Of a DNA stretch of 64,000 nt, positions 63,187 through 64,000 are shown one piece after another. Numbering within the stretch: position 1 is the stretch's first letter; the number at the start of each line of letters is the position of its first letter. The position numbers and the translations under genes are program-made. This DNA comes from Mucilaginibacter tundrae (GTDB taxonomy: Bacteria; Bacteroidota; Bacteroidia; Sphingobacteriales; Sphingobacteriaceae). The stretch covers positions 62,001-126,000 of the forward strand of contig NZ_JACCBZ010000006.1 of NCBI RefSeq assembly GCF_013408825.1. Reading direction: 5' to 3'. A model generated the notes under the pieces. That model was not told the origin of the DNA. It saw only the letters and a list, made by a program, of their open reading frames with translations, and did no database searches.

Positions 63187-64000
63187 CTATTTACTATCCA
63201 CTTCGTTTTTATACTCCCCTATCGCTTTAACAATCGAGCCAACAATTTCCGCTTGTCCATTTGCTGAATTAAGGTAATCTTCTTCTTCCGGGTTATTAAT
63301 AAAGCCGGTTTCGATCAGCACATTAGGCATACCACTGTGGGCTAATACTAATACACTTTGTTCCTTAACACCTAATGCTACCCTATCACCTGTCGCTTTA
63401 AACTGATCCATTAGCAAGTCGCCAAACAAAATACTCTGCTTGCGGTATTTTTGCATATAAGTATTTAAAACAATCTGATTTACCGGGTCAGTTTCGTCGT
63501 AGCTTTCATAAGTTTCTTTATAATTTTTTTCCTGATAGATAGATGAGTTTTCACGAACCGCCTCTAATTGCTCGCCTTTTCGTTTGTAACTGTACACCAA
63601 CACCATTACCCCTTTTTGTTTATGGGCTATACTTGCAGTGCCTTCCGGCGATGAGTTGCAGTGTATTGAAATAAACAGATTGGCATTGTTATCATTCGCG
63701 ATCTCAGACCGATGATTCAGCGGAATAAAAGTATTATCAGACCGTGTCATAATAACTTTTATCTCCGGATAGTTTTCATGTATAGCATCACGAAGCTTCA
63801 AAGCAATATCTAACGCTACGGTTTTTTCAACCGAGTATGACCCATGAGCGCCCGGATCTTTTCCACCATGGCCTGCATCTATAACAATAGTCCTTACTTT
63901 AAATGGCTTAGCCGTGGTATCTTGCTGTGGAAATGTAAAGGATACAATTGCAGTATAGGTTGTAAAAAACAATATCGCTATCCCTGTAATCGTACTTATT
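63187..64000 (-). CDS. N-acetylmuramoyl-L-alanine amidase (5' end outside the window)
   Basis: About 270 residues of an Amidase_3 zinc hydrolase that cuts the bond between MurNAc and the peptide stem. Zinc ligands are in VIDAGHGGKDPGAHG, the glutamate in SVEKTVALDIALKL, and the histidine in LFISIHCNSSPEG; the catalytic glutamate is in VLIETGFINNPEEED. The frame stays open to the window edge through a hydrophobic stretch (ITGIAILFFTTYTAIVSF), probably a signal peptide or anchor that starts beyond it. The enzyme works in the periplasm. Confidence 0.92.
   Translation of the reverse strand, partial: ISTITGIAILFFTTYTAIVSFTFPQQDTTAKPFKVRTIVIDAGHGGKDPGAHGSYSVEKTVALDIALKLRDAIHENYPEIKVIMTRSDNTFIPLNHRSEIANDNNANLFISIHCNSSPEGTASIAHKQKGVMVLVYSYKRKGEQLEAVRENSSIYQEKNYKETYESYDETDPVNQIVLNTYMQKYRKQSILFGDLLMDQFKATGDRVALGVKEQSVLVLAHSGMPNVLIETGFINNPEEEDYLNSANGQAEIVGSIVKAIGEYKNEVDSK

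Overview
The window is a stretch of chromosome from a member of the Bacteroidota, most likely Sphingobacteriaceae (a Mucilaginibacter- or Pedobacter-like organism). The evidence is: -7 elements of the TAnnTTTG type just upstream of many genes; a type IX secretion plug protein; DUF4468, DUF4294, DUF4783 and DUF6588 family proteins; BshB1 of bacillithiol synthesis; and neighbourhoods such as relA-fur-purA and plsY-nadC-DUF4783 that are common in this phylum. Almost all genes are chromosomal housekeeping genes. No prophage, integron, CRISPR array, rRNA or tRNA was recognised. These assignments come from reading motifs by eye, with no database search.

Layout. 1-2.4 kb: the end of a probable nuoA with overlapping nuoB, then an ArsR/SRPBCC/VOC operon behind a promoter with two operator-like dyads. 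2.5-11 kb: a DUF4468 protein, an ABC-F ATPase, the type IX secretion plug and a DPP IV-type peptidase. These are separated by repeat-rich gaps that hold several palindromic repeat families and a decayed GIY-YIG gene between 35-bp inverted repeats. 11-16.5 kb: acyl-CoA thioesterase, YfcC carrier, EVE and CBM9-like proteins, holA. 16.5-27.6 kb: HsdR_N-like nuclease-fold protein, hybrid histidine kinase, valS, M13 peptidase, serine hydrolase, MBL-rhodanese protein and mnmD.

27.7-41 kb: mazG, LolC/E-like permease, NamZ-like muramidase, fmt, DUF3050 protein, class IV aminotransferase, rluD-type synthase, DUF6588 barrel, ACC deaminase-like enzyme, lysine 6-aminotransferase, and a DUF4294-Gpx-bshB1 operon. 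41-52 kb: relA/spoT, fur, purA, pabB, DUF2071, plsY, nadC, DUF4783, gpmI, a lipoprotein and a TPR protein. 52.8-64 kb: lon, two outer-membrane proteins (one LpxR-like), arfB, cmk, dCMP deaminase, a FucP-like MFS transporter, LysE, YceH, a YycJ-like MBL protein and the 3' part of an amidase gene.

No large new multi-gene system is visible. The most unusual signal is the non-coding fraction. At least five families of inverted or palindromic repeats occupy intergenic gaps, one pair brackets a GIY-YIG nuclease gene, and two copies of a ~170-bp composite structured repeat lie 7 kb apart. Other regulatory oddities are mirror-image promoters between holA and the HsdR_N gene, and a hairpin embedded in a lipoprotein signal sequence behind gpmI.
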